From Solea solea (Eukaryota > Chordata > Actinopteri > Pleuronectiformes > Soleidae), in NCBI RefSeq assembly GCF_958295425.1, contig NC_081143.1:17075016-17139015 (forward strand): a DNA stretch of 64,000 bases. The letters run 5' to 3'. Position 1 is the first letter of the stretch. Each line of letters starts with the position of its first letter. The notes under the pieces were generated by a model. It had not been told where the DNA came from and did no database searches. It was given only the letters and a program-made list of their open reading frames with translations. Positions 63,999 through 64,000 of this stretch are shown here, in pieces. Made by a program: the position numbers and the translations under genes.

Positions 63999-64000
63999 TT

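Overview
The window is nuclear DNA of a ray-finned fish, most likely a percomorph teleost. Evidence: intron-rich genes with GT-AG splice sites, very long (CA)n tracts, relics of Tc1, hAT and tRNA-SINE elements of types common in teleost genomes, and a Ras-dva GTPase gene, a family kept in fish and amphibians but lost in placental mammals. No bacterial, organellar or viral coding region was seen. Family assignments come from reading the sequence and recalling family features; no searches were run.

Layout. (1) 1-1.2 kb, + strand: the last two exons of a two-Ig-domain membrane protein whose start lies left of the window. (2) 1.2-41.4 kb: about 40 kb with no convincing host gene, filled with microsatellites, MITEs, SINE copies and decayed transposons. 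The most striking is a 3.7 kb element (22.4-26.1 kb) with CACTGTAACAAA ends that carries a multi-exon, broken SAMD3-like gene. (3) 41.4-43.2 kb, +: an intronless Ras-dva small GTPase gene with a recognisable promoter (octamer, two CCAAT boxes, TATA-like box) and polyadenylation signals. (4) 45.7-54.5 kb, -: complete ten-exon prpsap1, encoding a 356-residue non-catalytic partner of PRPP synthetase, with a CCAAT-rich upstream region. (5) 55.6-60.3 kb, -: a complete seven-exon gene for a 271-residue nuclear-type protein with a Myb/SANT-like N-terminus and a charged C-terminal coiled coil; I cannot name it. (6) 60.3-64 kb: non-coding.

The genes do not form a pathway. prpsap1 and the Myb-like gene are head-to-tail on the minus strand; Ras-dva converges on prpsap1. 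The long empty tract upstream of Ras-dva, a developmental gene, may hold its distal enhancers; that is inference. Repeat content explains much of the rest: at least three retroposon families have several copies here, one with a perfect 14-bp target-site duplication (32.8-32.9 kb), and a hAT MITE has a perfect 8-bp duplication (36.3-36.5 kb).
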